Positions 24,699 through 32,607 of a stretch of DNA of 41,213 bases are shown here, one piece after another; the first letter of the stretch is position 1, and each line of letters opens with the position of its first letter. The position numbers and the translations under genes are program-made. The notes below the pieces were generated by a model, which saw only the letters and a program-made list of their open reading frames with translations, was not told the origin of the DNA and did no database searches. The stretch is from contig NZ_CAKZHY010000102.1 of the NCBI RefSeq assembly GCF_936928535.1, forward strand, positions 1-41,213. The letters run 5' to 3'. The DNA comes from an uncultured Bradyrhizobium sp. Its GTDB lineage: Bacteria > Pseudomonadota > Alphaproteobacteria > Rhizobiales > Xanthobacteraceae.

Positions 24699-27020
24699 AT
24701 GGACAATACGATTGGCTTCCCCGACCCCGGCCTCGATTTGTCTGACGGATTCAAGCCGCACACCTCGCATTGGGGCGTGTTTTCAGCGCGAAACGGCAAG
24801 GCTGGACTCGAGGTGCGGGCCTATGCGGGCGATCCCGATCCGAACGGCATCATCGACAATTTCCCCGGCGCCTTGCGCCATCAGGCCCGTATAGCGCAGC
24901 CCGCCATCCGGCGCGGCTGGCTCGAGCGCGGGCCCGGTCCGGATGACAGGCGCGGCCGCGACGAATTCGTCTCGGTCAGCTGGGAGAAAGCGCTCGATTT
25001 GCTCGGCGACGAGCTGATGCGCATCCGCGATACACATGGCCCGGGTGCCGTGTTCGGCGGCTCCTATGGCTGGGCGAGCGCGGGCCGTCTGCATCACGCG
25101 CAGAGCCAGGTGCACCGCTTCCTCAACATCGCGATGGGCGGCTATGTCCGCTCGGTGAATTCCTATTCCTCCGGCGCGTCCTCGGTGCTGTTGCCGCAGA
25201 TCCTGGCGGGCTATGAGGATATCACCAAGCGCAACGTCACCTGGGAGCAGATCGCCACCGAAACCGAGATCGTGCTCGCGTTCGGCGGCATGGCGCTGAA
25301 GAACTCGATGGTGGCCGGCGGCTCGATCAGCAAGCATGTCGAACGCGGTGCGATGCAGGCGGCGCGCAAGCGCGGCTGCGAGTTCATCCTGATGAGCCCG
25401 CTGCGCGAGGATTTGCCTGAAGAGGCCGGCGCCGAATGGATGACATGCACGCCTGGCACCGACACCGCGCTGATGCTCGGCATCGTCCACACGCTGGTCA
25501 GCGAAGACTTGCACGACCAGGCTTTCCTCGATCGCTACACCGAGGGATGGCCGGTGTTCCTGAGCTATCTCACCGGCGAGGGCGATGGACAGCCCAAGCA
25601 CGCTGAATGGGCTGCCGCGATCTGCGGCGTCGACGCCACCACGATCCGGAACCTGGCGCGGCGCCTCGCCGGCAAGCGCGCGGTCATCACCGTCTCGCAT
25701 TCGCTCCAGCGTGCCGAGCATGGCGAGCAGCCGGTCTGGATGGGCATGGTGCTGGCGGCAGCGCTCGGCCAGATCGGCCTTCCCGGCGGCGGCTACGCCT
25801 ATTCGCTTGGCGCGATCGGCTATTACGGCCGCCGGGTCAACGACGTGCCGGGGCCGACGCTGGGGCAGGGGCGCAATGGTATCCGGGACTTCATTCCGGT
25901 GGCGCGCATCGCCGACATGCTGCTCAATCCGGGCGCGACCTATCGCTACAATGGCGAGACGCGCACCTATCCGGACATCCGCCTGGTCTATTGGGCCGGC
26001 GGCAATCCGTTCCATCACCACCAGGACCTCAACCGCCTGCGCAAGGCCTTTGCGAAGGTCGACACGCTGGTCGTGCACGAGCTTGCCTGGACCGCGACCG
26101 CCCGCCACGCCGACATCGTGCTGCCCTCGACCATGACGCTCGAGCGCGAGGACATCGGCTATTCCAGCAACGATCCCTTGATGGTCGCGATGCACCGCAT
26201 CGCCGAGCCATTTGGCCTCGCGCGCGACGACTACGAGATCTTTGCCGATCTGGCCGATCGCCTCGGCGCCCGTGAGCCTTTCACCGAAGGGCGCAGCTCG
26301 CGGCAATGGCTGGAGCATCTCTACGAGCCGGTGCGTGCTTCACTGGCCAAGCGTGGCCTGGAGGCCCCGAGCTTCGAGCAGTTCTGGAAGCGCGGCAGCC
26401 TGGTCGTGCCGCAGCAGCCCGACGACGGCGGCCGCTTGCGCAGTTTTCGCGAGGATCCGGTCGCACACCCGCTGCCCACGCCGAGCGGGCGCATCGAGAT
26501 CTATTCCGCCAAGATCGCCGGCCACGGCGATGCGGATTGTCCTGGCCATCCGGTCTGGCTCGAGAAGAGCGATATGCCGAAGTCAGGTGCACCGTGCTTC
26601 CTCGTCGCCAACCAGCCGGTGACGCGGCTGCACAGCCAGCTCGATTTCGGCGGACATTCGCTGGGCGCAAAGCATCGTGGCCGCGAGGTCGCGCGCATGA
26701 ATCCGCGCGATGCAGACGCGCGCGGGATCAAGGATGGCGACATCATCCGCCTGTTCAACGAGCGCGGCGCGTGCCTCGCCGCGGTGCATGTCACCGACGG
26801 CATCGCCCCCGGGGTGGTGCAATTGCCGACCGGCGCCTGGTACGATCCGATGGACCCGCAAGACGACGCGCCGCTCTGCGTTCACGGCAATCCGAACGTG
26901 CTTACCCGCGACATCGGTACCTCGTCCTTTGCGCAGGGCTGCACCGGCCAGCTCACCACGGTGGAGGTGGAGAAGTTCACCGGCAATCTGCCGCCGATCC
27001 GGGCATTTGATCCGGTGTAG
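24699..27020 (+). CDS. bisC: BisC-type molybdopterin S/N-oxide reductase
   Basis: A 773-residue molybdenum enzyme of the DMSO/TMAO/biotin sulfoxide reductase family. It lacks an N-terminal iron-sulfur motif and any Tat or Sec signal, so it is cytoplasmic, like BisC, which reduces biotin sulfoxide and free methionine sulfoxide. Family signatures are YGWASAGRLHHAQSQVHRFL and NSYSSGAS, where S157 is the expected molybdenum ligand; HELAWTATARHADIVLPSTM and PTGAWYDPMD lie in the cofactor-binding lobes. ATG 24699 follows GATGAGGGC. It is a single-gene unit facing a convergent tetR gene. Methionine or biotin sulfoxide repair is the likeliest role; other small sulfoxides are possible. Confidence 0.88.
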   Translation: MDNTIGFPDPGLDLSDGFKPHTSHWGVFSARNGKAGLEVRAYAGDPDPNGIIDNFPGALRHQARIAQPAIRRGWLERGPGPDDRRGRDEFVSVSWEKALDLLGDELMRIRDTHGPGAVFGGSYGWASAGRLHHAQSQVHRFLNIAMGGYVRSVNSYSSGASSVLLPQILAGYEDITKRNVTWEQIATETEIVLAFGGMALKNSMVAGGSISKHVERGAMQAARKRGCEFILMSPLREDLPEEAGAEWMTCTPGTDTALMLGIVHTLVSEDLHDQAFLDRYTEGWPVFLSYLTGEGDGQPKHAEWAAAICGVDATTIRNLARRLAGKRAVITVSHSLQRAEHGEQPVWMGMVLAAALGQIGLPGGGYAYSLGAIGYYGRRVNDVPGPTLGQGRNGIRDFIPVARIADMLLNPGATYRYNGETRTYPDIRLVYWAGGNPFHHHQDLNRLRKAFAKVDTLVVHELAWTATARHADIVLPSTMTLEREDIGYSSNDPLMVAMHRIAEPFGLARDDYEIFADLADRLGAREPFTEGRSSRQWLEHLYEPVRASLAKRGLEAPSFEQFWKRGSLVVPQQPDDGGRLRSFREDPVAHPLPTPSGRIEIYSAKIAGHGDADCPGHPVWLEKSDMPKSGAPCFLVANQPVTRLHSQLDFGGHSLGAKHRGREVARMNPRDADARGIKDGDIIRLFNERGACLAAVHVTDGIAPGVVQLPTGAWYDPMDPQDDAPLCVHGNPNVLTRDIGTSSFAQGCTGQLTTVEVEKFTGNLPPIRAFDPV

Positions 27021-27038
27021 CGTCCTGCTCGCTACACC

Positions 27039-27614
27039 TCAGCGCTCGTTCGCGATTGCTAGTGCGGCTTCCACCGCATTCTCCAGAATCTCGTCGGACA
27101 ACTTCTTGTCGTTGACCGCGCGCGCCAATTGCAGCGCACCGACCATGATCGAATAGATCGTGATTGCCTTGCGCCGTCTCTCTTCTGCGGTGCCTTGCCT
27201 GATCTGCTCCGCCATCAGCACGACGAGGTCGGACACCTTGCCGGTAAAGGCATCGCGCGTCGCCCGCGGGTGCCGCGCGATTTCTCCGACCAGCGCGGCG
27301 GTCGGGCAGCCGGTGCCGGCGTGATCGCGGTGCCGCGTCGAGAGATAGTCGCGGATCACCGTTTCGACAGGGACGCCGTTCTCCAGATTGGCCTTGTGCC
27401 GCTCCTCGCGCCTCGTGAGCGCCTCCACGAGGACCTCCCGCACCAGGTCTTCCTTGGAAGCGAAGTGGGTGTAGAAGGCGCCGTTGGTGAGACCTGCCTC
27501 AGCCATGATGCCGGCGAGGCCGACTGCGGCAATCCCGCTCTCGCGGAATCTCGCAGAGGCGACATCGAGGATGTGCCGGCGGGTCTCGTCCTTGTGTCCT
27601 TTTTCGTAGCGCAT
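27039..27614 (-). CDS. TetR-family repressor
   Basis: A 191-residue regulator. The helix-turn-helix covers about residues 9-55: HKDETRRHILDVASARFRES, then IAAVGLAGIMAEAGLTNGAF and YTHFASKEDLVREVL. The C-terminal ligand/dimer domain contains the TGCPTAALVGEIARH segment typical of the YxaF/LmrA-like branch. ATG 27614 was chosen over a codon at 27662 because GGGGAG lies upstream and because the HTH then starts at the usual distance. It is divergent from a MATE efflux gene with a large palindrome between them, the classic arrangement of a repressor controlling itself and a pump. Confidence 0.9.
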   Translation of the reverse strand: MRYEKGHKDETRRHILDVASARFRESGIAAVGLAGIMAEAGLTNGAFYTHFASKEDLVREVLVEALTRREERHKANLENGVPVETVIRDYLSTRHRDHAGTGCPTAALVGEIARHPRATRDAFTGKVSDLVVLMAEQIRQGTAEERRRKAITIYSIMVGALQLARAVNDKKLSDEILENAVEAALAIANER

Positions 27615-27675
27615 GGCCTCAACTCCCCGCGTTGCCCGGCCTGACGTCCATGGCCACGACATCGTGAGCGATTTT

Positions 27676-27722
27676 CCATTGCATTACGATCATAATAATA
27701 CATTATGGACGTAATGCAATGG
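27676..27722. promoter_or_regulatory. 47-bp imperfect palindrome: divergent promoters and TetR operator
   Basis: Arms CCATTGCATTACG (27676-27688) and CGTAATGCAATGG (27710-27722) are perfectly inverted, and the inner pair CATAAT/ATTATG (27691-27696, 27702-27707) shares the same centre at 27699. Each strand reads TTGCAT-N17-ATTATG, a plausible sigma-70 promoter, so two mirrored promoters overlap. Two CATTA-N6-TAATR sites (27682-27697 and 27701-27716), 19 bases apart, look like tandem TetR-type operators. Binding would silence both the regulator and the pump. Confidence 0.75.
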
Positions 27723-27760
27723 TTGCAGCGCTAACCCTGGAACAGAACGGGACCTCAGGA

Positions 27761-29200
27761 ATGTCAGTCGAGGATGTTGCCGCACCGGGCTTGCCCGCAA
27801 TGGAGGCCCCGCCGCACCGCGCAGTGCTTCGCCCCCCTGCGACGACCGCCGACCAGCGCCGCGCCGCGCTTCTGACCGCGCCGATCCTGCCGACGCTGCT
27901 CAAGCTCGCGGCGCCGACGGTGACCGTGCTGGTGGCGCAGACCGCGGTGAACATCGCCGAGGCCTATTATGTCGGCTATCTCGGCACCGATGCGCTGGCG
28001 GGTGCCGCGCTGGTGTTTCCGATCTTCATGCTGATGACCATGATGTCGAACGGCGGGTTCGGCTCCGGCGTCGCCTCGTCGGTGGCACGCGCCGTCGGCG
28101 CCGGCCGCCGGGGCGATGCGGATGCGGCGCTGTTCCACGCCATCGTGCTCGCAATTATCGCGGGCGCGTTGTTTACGCTCGGAGTCCAGTTCGGCGGCGC
28201 CGTCTTGTTCCGTGCGCTCGGCGGCCGCGACGGTGCGCTCGACGCCGCCGTCACCTATTCCAGCTATCTCTTCGCTGGCGCTATTCCGGTGTGGATCGTC
28301 AATCTCCAGGCCGCCGCGCTGCGCGGCTCGGGCAACGTCAAGGTGCCGGCGCTGGTGACGCTGATCGGCGCCATCGTGACCATTCCGGTCTCTCCGCTGC
28401 TGATCTTCGGATTCGGACCCATTCCAAGCCTCGGCATCGGCGGCGCCGGCATAGCCTTCGGGCTCTACTACGGCGCGGCGATGCTGTTCCTGCTGCGCTA
28501 CATGTCCTCGGGTGCATCCGGCCTGCGGCTGCACATCGTGCCGCTGCGCGCAAAAATCTTTGGCGACATGCTCAAGGTCGGCATCCCCACCGCGTTGAAC
28601 GCGGTGCTGACCAACCTCACCGTCATCCTCGTCACCGGCGCGGTCGGCCTGTTCGGCACCTCCGCGCTTGCCGGCTACGGCATCGCCTCGCGGCTCGACT
28701 ACATCATGATTCCGCTGCTGTTCGGCATCAGCACGGCGACGCTGACCATGGTCGGCGTCAACATGGGCGCAGGCGAGACGGCGCGGGCGCAGAGAATCGG
28801 CTGGGTCAGTGGCGCCGCCGGCATGATCATGACTGGTTCGATCGGCCTGTTGGTCGCGATTTTTCCAACCGCCTGGCTGCATCTCTTCAGCCACGATACC
28901 GATGTCGTGAATGAGGGCATGACCTACCTGCGCGTCGTGGCGCCGGCCTACGCGGCGCTGGGGTTCGGCTTCGTCACCTCATTCGCAACCCAGGGCACGG
29001 GCCGCGCGATGGGGCCACTTGCGGGCGCGGTTGCGCGTATCCTGATCGCGGCTGGCGGCGGCTGGATTGCGGTTGAATATTTCGGCGCGGGCATGACCGG
29101 GCTCGCCGCCATGGTGACGGCGTCGCTTGCCGCCTATGCCGTGATCTGCGTGCTGATCATGCTGTCGCCGTCGACCTGGCGCGCCGAGCCGCGCGCCTAG
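27761..29200 (+). CDS. MATE-family multidrug efflux pump
   Basis: A 479-residue inner-membrane antiporter with about twelve helices in two homologous halves, exporting organic cations or drugs in exchange for protons or sodium. After a Pro/Ala-rich cytoplasmic leader, the first half opens LLKLAAPTVTVLVAQTAVNI with AEAYYVGYLGTDALAG, and the second half opens DMLKVGIPTALNAVLTNLTV. GYGIASRLDYIMIPLLFGIS is the family's characteristic seventh-to-eighth helix region. The start is uncertain: ATG 27761 leaves room for a leader downstream of the promoter, whereas the in-frame ATG 27719 lies inside the palindrome and would make the mRNA nearly leaderless. The pump is divergent from, and probably repressed by, the TetR gene. 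Confidence 0.88.
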   Translation: MSVEDVAAPGLPAMEAPPHRAVLRPPATTADQRRAALLTAPILPTLLKLAAPTVTVLVAQTAVNIAEAYYVGYLGTDALAGAALVFPIFMLMTMMSNGGFGSGVASSVARAVGAGRRGDADAALFHAIVLAIIAGALFTLGVQFGGAVLFRALGGRDGALDAAVTYSSYLFAGAIPVWIVNLQAAALRGSGNVKVPALVTLIGAIVTIPVSPLLIFGFGPIPSLGIGGAGIAFGLYYGAAMLFLLRYMSSGASGLRLHIVPLRAKIFGDMLKVGIPTALNAVLTNLTVILVTGAVGLFGTSALAGYGIASRLDYIMIPLLFGISTATLTMVGVNMGAGETARAQRIGWVSGAAGMIMTGSIGLLVAIFPTAWLHLFSHDTDVVNEGMTYLRVVAPAYAALGFGFVTSFATQGTGRAMGPLAGAVARILIAAGGGWIAVEYFGAGMTGLAAMVTASLAAYAVICVLIMLSPSTWRAEPRA

Positions 29201-29375
29201 GAAGAGCCTGCCCACGGCCAGCACCTGCCGCAATTTGCGTTCGTTTCCCATTTGGTGGGGAACGGAGAAGCGTTGGCCGCTGTTGGCGGTCAATATGGAT
29301 ATTCATTTCATTGATTTCGCCTGGCGGAGAAGCGAATACGGTTCCATCAATTGTCGCTGAGTCATGGAGACCAAG

Positions 29376-30158
29376 ATGTCGTTTCGCCCTGCCCTGATCC
29401 TCGCAACCATGCTCGCCGCCTGGTCGGCCGCGGCAGGCGCGGAGACCATCAAGATCGGCGTGACGCCGGGTCCGCATGCCCAGGTTCTGGAGGCCGTGAA
29501 GCCGATCGCCGCCAAGCAGGGCCTCGACATCCAACTGATCGAGTTCTCCGACTACGTGGTGCCGAACGCCGCGCTCGATGCCGGCGAGATCCAGGCCAAT
29601 TCGTTTCAGAACCAGCCTTATCTGGATAACCAGAAGGCCGACCGCGGCTACAAGATCGAGTCCGTCGCGCTGACGGTGAATTTTCCGATCGGCGTCTACT
29701 CCAAGAAGCACAAGGCCTTCGCCGACATTCCCGAGGGCGGTAAGGTCTCGATCCCCAACGATCCGACCAATGGCGGCCGCGTCCTGCTGCTGCTGCGCGA
29801 CAAGGGCGTGATCAAGCTGAAGGACGGTGTCGGCTACAAGCCGACCGTGCTTGATATCACCGAGAACCCGAAGAAGCTGAAGTTTATCGAGGTCGACGCA
29901 GCGCAGGCGCCGCGCGCGCTCGACGACGTCGACGCCGCCGCGATCAACACCAATTATGCAACCCAGGCGGGCCTAGATCCGGTCAAGGATCCGATCCTGC
30001 GCGAGGACCCCAAGGGCCCCTATGTCAATTTGATCGCGGTGCGCAGCGCCGACAAGGACAAGCCCTGGGTCAAGACCCTGGTCGACAGCTACCACACGCC
30101 CGAGGTCAAGGAATTCGTCCTCACCAAGTTCAAGGGCGCGGTGCTGCCGAGCTGGTAG
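29376..30158 (+). CDS. MetQ/NlpA-type ABC substrate-binding protein
   Basis: A 260-residue periplasmic binding protein of the NlpA/MetQ family, which usually delivers methionine to MetNI. The leader MSFRPALILATMLAAWSAAA ends at AGA-ET without a lipobox cysteine, so this member is probably soluble rather than lipid-anchored. Hallmarks are IKIGVTPGPHAQVLEAVKPI, DYVVPNAALDAGEIQANSFQ, SIPNDPTNGGRVLLLL and AINTNYATQAGLDP. ATG 29376 is favoured over ATG 29364 because GGAG stands 6-7 bases before it. No metN or metI is nearby; instead it heads a cassette with a flavin monooxygenase and a Liv-type importer. The ligand may be methionine or another sulfur compound. Confidence 0.88.
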   Translation: MSFRPALILATMLAAWSAAAGAETIKIGVTPGPHAQVLEAVKPIAAKQGLDIQLIEFSDYVVPNAALDAGEIQANSFQNQPYLDNQKADRGYKIESVALTVNFPIGVYSKKHKAFADIPEGGKVSIPNDPTNGGRVLLLLRDKGVIKLKDGVGYKPTVLDITENPKKLKFIEVDAAQAPRALDDVDAAAINTNYATQAGLDPVKDPILREDPKGPYVNLIAVRSADKDKPWVKTLVDSYHTPEVKEFVLTKFKGAVLPSW

Positions 30159-30285
30159 GCAGTCTGCCTAGCCAAAGGTCTAGCACAGGGGCGCGATCCC
30201 GGCGGGCAGCCTTGCGCATTGCCCGCTTGTGTCGGGCCCTCTCAACCGACATCATCGGGATCCATCCTCGCCCGACAGGGGTCGT

Positions 30286-31320
30286 ATGAAACGCTTTGCA
30301 AACCTGAAACGCCTGGGATTCTTCACGCGCCTGCTCGATGAGGCCCCGCCGGCCGAGCGTTATCGCTTCGCCGCCGAGCAGATCGTGCGCGCCGAAAAGG
30401 CGGGACTCGATTCCGCCTGGATCGCGCAGCACCATTTTCACGAGCGCGAGGGCGGGCTGCCGTCGCCCTTCACCTTTCTCGGCTATGTCGCAGCCCAGAC
30501 CTCGCGCATTCGCCTCGGCACCGGCATCGTCACGCTGCCGCTGGAGAGCGCTGTCAGGGTGGCAGAGGACGCAGCGGTGCTCGATCTGCTCTGCAACGGC
30601 CGCTTCGAGCTCGGAGTCGGCACCGGCGGCAACCCCTCGGCCTTCGCCGCCTTTGGCCTCGACGGCACCCAGCGCAACGAGATCTTCGCACGCAATCTGG
30701 AGGTGGTCCGCAAGGCGCTGACCGGCAAGCCGCTCGACGGCGGCGACACGCTCTACCCGCAGCGGCCACAGCTCGACAAGCGGATCTGGCAGGCGACCTT
30801 CTCGGTGGCCGGCGGCGCCCGCGCCGGCAAGGCCGGCGACGGCCTCTTGCTCTCGCGCACCCAGCCGCGGACCAAGGACGCGCCGAACGCCACGCTCGCC
30901 GAGATCCAGAACCCGATCATCGACGCCTATCTCGAAGCGCTGCCGCCGGGCGCGGAGCCGCGCATCATGGCCTCGCGCAGCGTGTTCGTGGCCGACGATC
31001 ATCGCGAGGCGATGCGGCTTGCCGATATCGGCCTGCGACGGGCGCTGCCGCAATTCATGAAGAGCGGTCACCTTCCTCCGGGCGAGACCCTGGAGGAAAT
31101 GATCACGGCGTTCGATACCCATGTCGGCGGCGCTGACGAGGTCATCGCCTCGCTGCGTACGGATGCGACGCTGGATCGGATCACCGATCTGGTGTTTCAG
31201 GTCCATTCGGTCGATGCGCCGCATCCCTATGTGCTGCGCTCGATCGAGCTGGTGGCTGAAAAAGTCGCGCCCGCGCTGGGCTGGACCAGGACGGCGCCCG
31301 AAGTGGCCCTCGCGGGCTAG
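30286..31320 (+). CDS. Luciferase-like flavin-dependent monooxygenase
   Basis: A 344-residue bacterial-luciferase-fold (LLM) enzyme that uses reduced FMN and oxygen. Fold signatures are AAEQIVRAEKAGLDSAWIAQ followed by HHF, IRLGTGIVTLPLESAVRVAE, and GRFELGVGTGGNPSAF. It resembles the putative monooxygenase subgroup I know as the KPN_01858 family, which travels with CMD-domain and alkylhydroperoxidase-domain partners, exactly as here. ATG 30286 was chosen because the conserved fold starts soon after; an upstream GTG-type extension to 30229 adds poorly conserved residues. It begins 127 bases after the MetQ-like gene. Substrate unknown; LLM enzymes commonly open C-S, C-N or C-P bonds. Confidence 0.85.
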   Translation: MKRFANLKRLGFFTRLLDEAPPAERYRFAAEQIVRAEKAGLDSAWIAQHHFHEREGGLPSPFTFLGYVAAQTSRIRLGTGIVTLPLESAVRVAEDAAVLDLLCNGRFELGVGTGGNPSAFAAFGLDGTQRNEIFARNLEVVRKALTGKPLDGGDTLYPQRPQLDKRIWQATFSVAGGARAGKAGDGLLLSRTQPRTKDAPNATLAEIQNPIIDAYLEALPPGAEPRIMASRSVFVADDHREAMRLADIGLRRALPQFMKSGHLPPGETLEEMITAFDTHVGGADEVIASLRTDATLDRITDLVFQVHSVDAPHPYVLRSIELVAEKVAPALGWTRTAPEVALAG

Positions 31321-31352
31321 TCGGAATTGAGAGAATTGCACGAGGCTGAATG

Positions 31353-31952
31353 ATGGCGACGACAGATATCATCGACAAGCTTGCCGGCATCGAGCCGGGC
31401 TCCGCGCTCAACAGCATCCGCGGCAAGCGCGTGCAGGCGCGTGAAAACGCTCAGAAGAGCTATCTTTCCCTGTTCGAACCGATCGACGCCGGCGATTTCT
31501 CGCTGCTCGAACGCGCCGCAGTCGCGGCCTTCGTGACCGGGCTCCATGGCGAATCCCCGGTTGCCACCTTCTATCGCGACAAGCTTGCCGCGACCGCCGG
31601 TGGCCCAGCGCTGCTCCAGGCGATCGACGCCGAGATCGCGCGGGGCAAGACCTCGGGGCCCTATGGCTCGTTTCCGGCAGGTCCGCTGTCGGTCGAGAAC
31701 ACGGCCGGCCTGATATATCGCGTGGATGCGGCGAGCAAGGCTGCTCTCGGCAACAGGCTCGTCGCAGCGCTCGGGCATGCGCATCTGCTGGTGTTCCGGC
31801 CGCGCGATGCGGCCTCAAGCGACATGAAGGCGCTGCTGGCCGCGGGCTGGTCGACCACCGGCATCGTCACCTTCTCGCAACTCGTCGCGTTCCTGTCGTT
31901 CCAGGTGCGGGTCGTCAGCGGCTTGCGCACGCTAGCCGCCGCGAACGCATAA
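31353..31952 (+). CDS. CMD-domain protein (Avi_7170-like)
   Basis: A 199-residue protein with the carboxymuconolactone-decarboxylase fold: LFEPIDAGDFSLLERAAVAA, FVTGLHGESPVATFY and, near the end, GWSTTGIVTFSQLVAFLSFQ. There is no CxxC pair, so unlike its downstream neighbour it is not an obvious thiol peroxidase; it may be a partner or a structural homologue. ATG 31353 is 7 bases after GAGG; an ATG one codon earlier is equally possible. It lies 32 bases after the monooxygenase gene and 15 before the AhpD-like gene. The neighbour pattern matches the Avi_7170/Avi_7169 family pair as I recall it. Confidence 0.8.
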   Translation: MATTDIIDKLAGIEPGSALNSIRGKRVQARENAQKSYLSLFEPIDAGDFSLLERAAVAAFVTGLHGESPVATFYRDKLAATAGGPALLQAIDAEIARGKTSGPYGSFPAGPLSVENTAGLIYRVDAASKAALGNRLVAALGHAHLLVFRPRDAASSDMKALLAAGWSTTGIVTFSQLVAFLSFQVRVVSGLRTLAAANA

Positions 31953-31967
31953 GAGGAGGCCGCAATC

Positions 31968-32546
31968 ATGAGCGCCACCGTCAATCCGCCCGTCGTCTTC
32001 ACCCAGGATGAGCTCGGCTGGGTCTCCTGGATCGAGCCGTTACCCGAGGCCGAGCTCACCGAGCGGCACTTCAACGGTCTCGTCGATCGCGCCCGCGCCA
32101 AGTCGGAATATTTTCGTCTATTGGTGCGCGATCCCGAGGTGCTGGAGGCCCGCACCAAGACCGACAAGGACATCTTCTATAACGTCGCCGACGGCCTGCC
32201 GCGCGCCGAGCGCGAGCTCGCGGCGGCCGCGACCTCGCGCTACAATGGCTGCATCTATTGCGCCTCGGTGCATGCGCGCTTTGCCAGCACCTATTCCAAG
32301 CGGCGCGAGGACGTGCAGAAGCTGCTCGATGAAGGCGTCAAGGCCGATCTCGGCGAGCGCTGGAACGCCGTGGTCAAGGCCTCGGTCGCACTGGCATCGA
32401 CGCCGATCGCGTTCGGTCCGGACAATATCAAGGAGTTGCGCAGTGCGGGCCTCGACGATGCCGAGATCGTCGATGTCATCAATGGCGCTTCGTTCTTCAA
32501 CTGGGCGAACCGGCTGATGCTGTCGCTCGGAGAGCCCTCGAAATAG
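31968..32546 (+). CDS. Alkylhydroperoxidase-domain protein (Avi_7169-like)
   Basis: A 192-residue AhpD-like protein. The catalytic motif is YNGCIYCASVHARF with C95, C98 and H102, the CxxC-xxx-H of AhpD, set in a helical fold containing LPRAERELAAAATSR before it. Further on, NAVVKASVALASTPIAFGPD precedes a helix with DAEIVDVINGASFFNW. ATG 31968 follows GAGGAGG. As part of the monooxygenase cassette it may detoxify a peroxide or handle a reactive product of the flavin reaction, which is inference. CMD and AhpD-like genes in tandem suggest a heteromeric complex. Confidence 0.85.
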   Translation: MSATVNPPVVFTQDELGWVSWIEPLPEAELTERHFNGLVDRARAKSEYFRLLVRDPEVLEARTKTDKDIFYNVADGLPRAERELAAAATSRYNGCIYCASVHARFASTYSKRREDVQKLLDEGVKADLGERWNAVVKASVALASTPIAFGPDNIKELRSAGLDDAEIVDVINGASFFNWANRLMLSLGEPSK

Positions 32547-32607
32547 TCAATCTCACCGGCACAAGACTTGCTGCTTGTTTTCAACACCTGAATGGATGGA
32601 GCCGACC

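Noticed and set aside
24783..26318. Minus-strand open frame of 511 codons opposite bisC
   Set aside because: It is a shadow of a gene with conserved molybdopterin signatures; no start signal or known fold was seen.
29292..29303. AATAT-GG-ATATT palindrome upstream of the MetQ-like gene as an operator
   Set aside because: Only 5-bp AT arms; too short to claim without conservation data, though the AT-rich patch may contain the cassette promoter.
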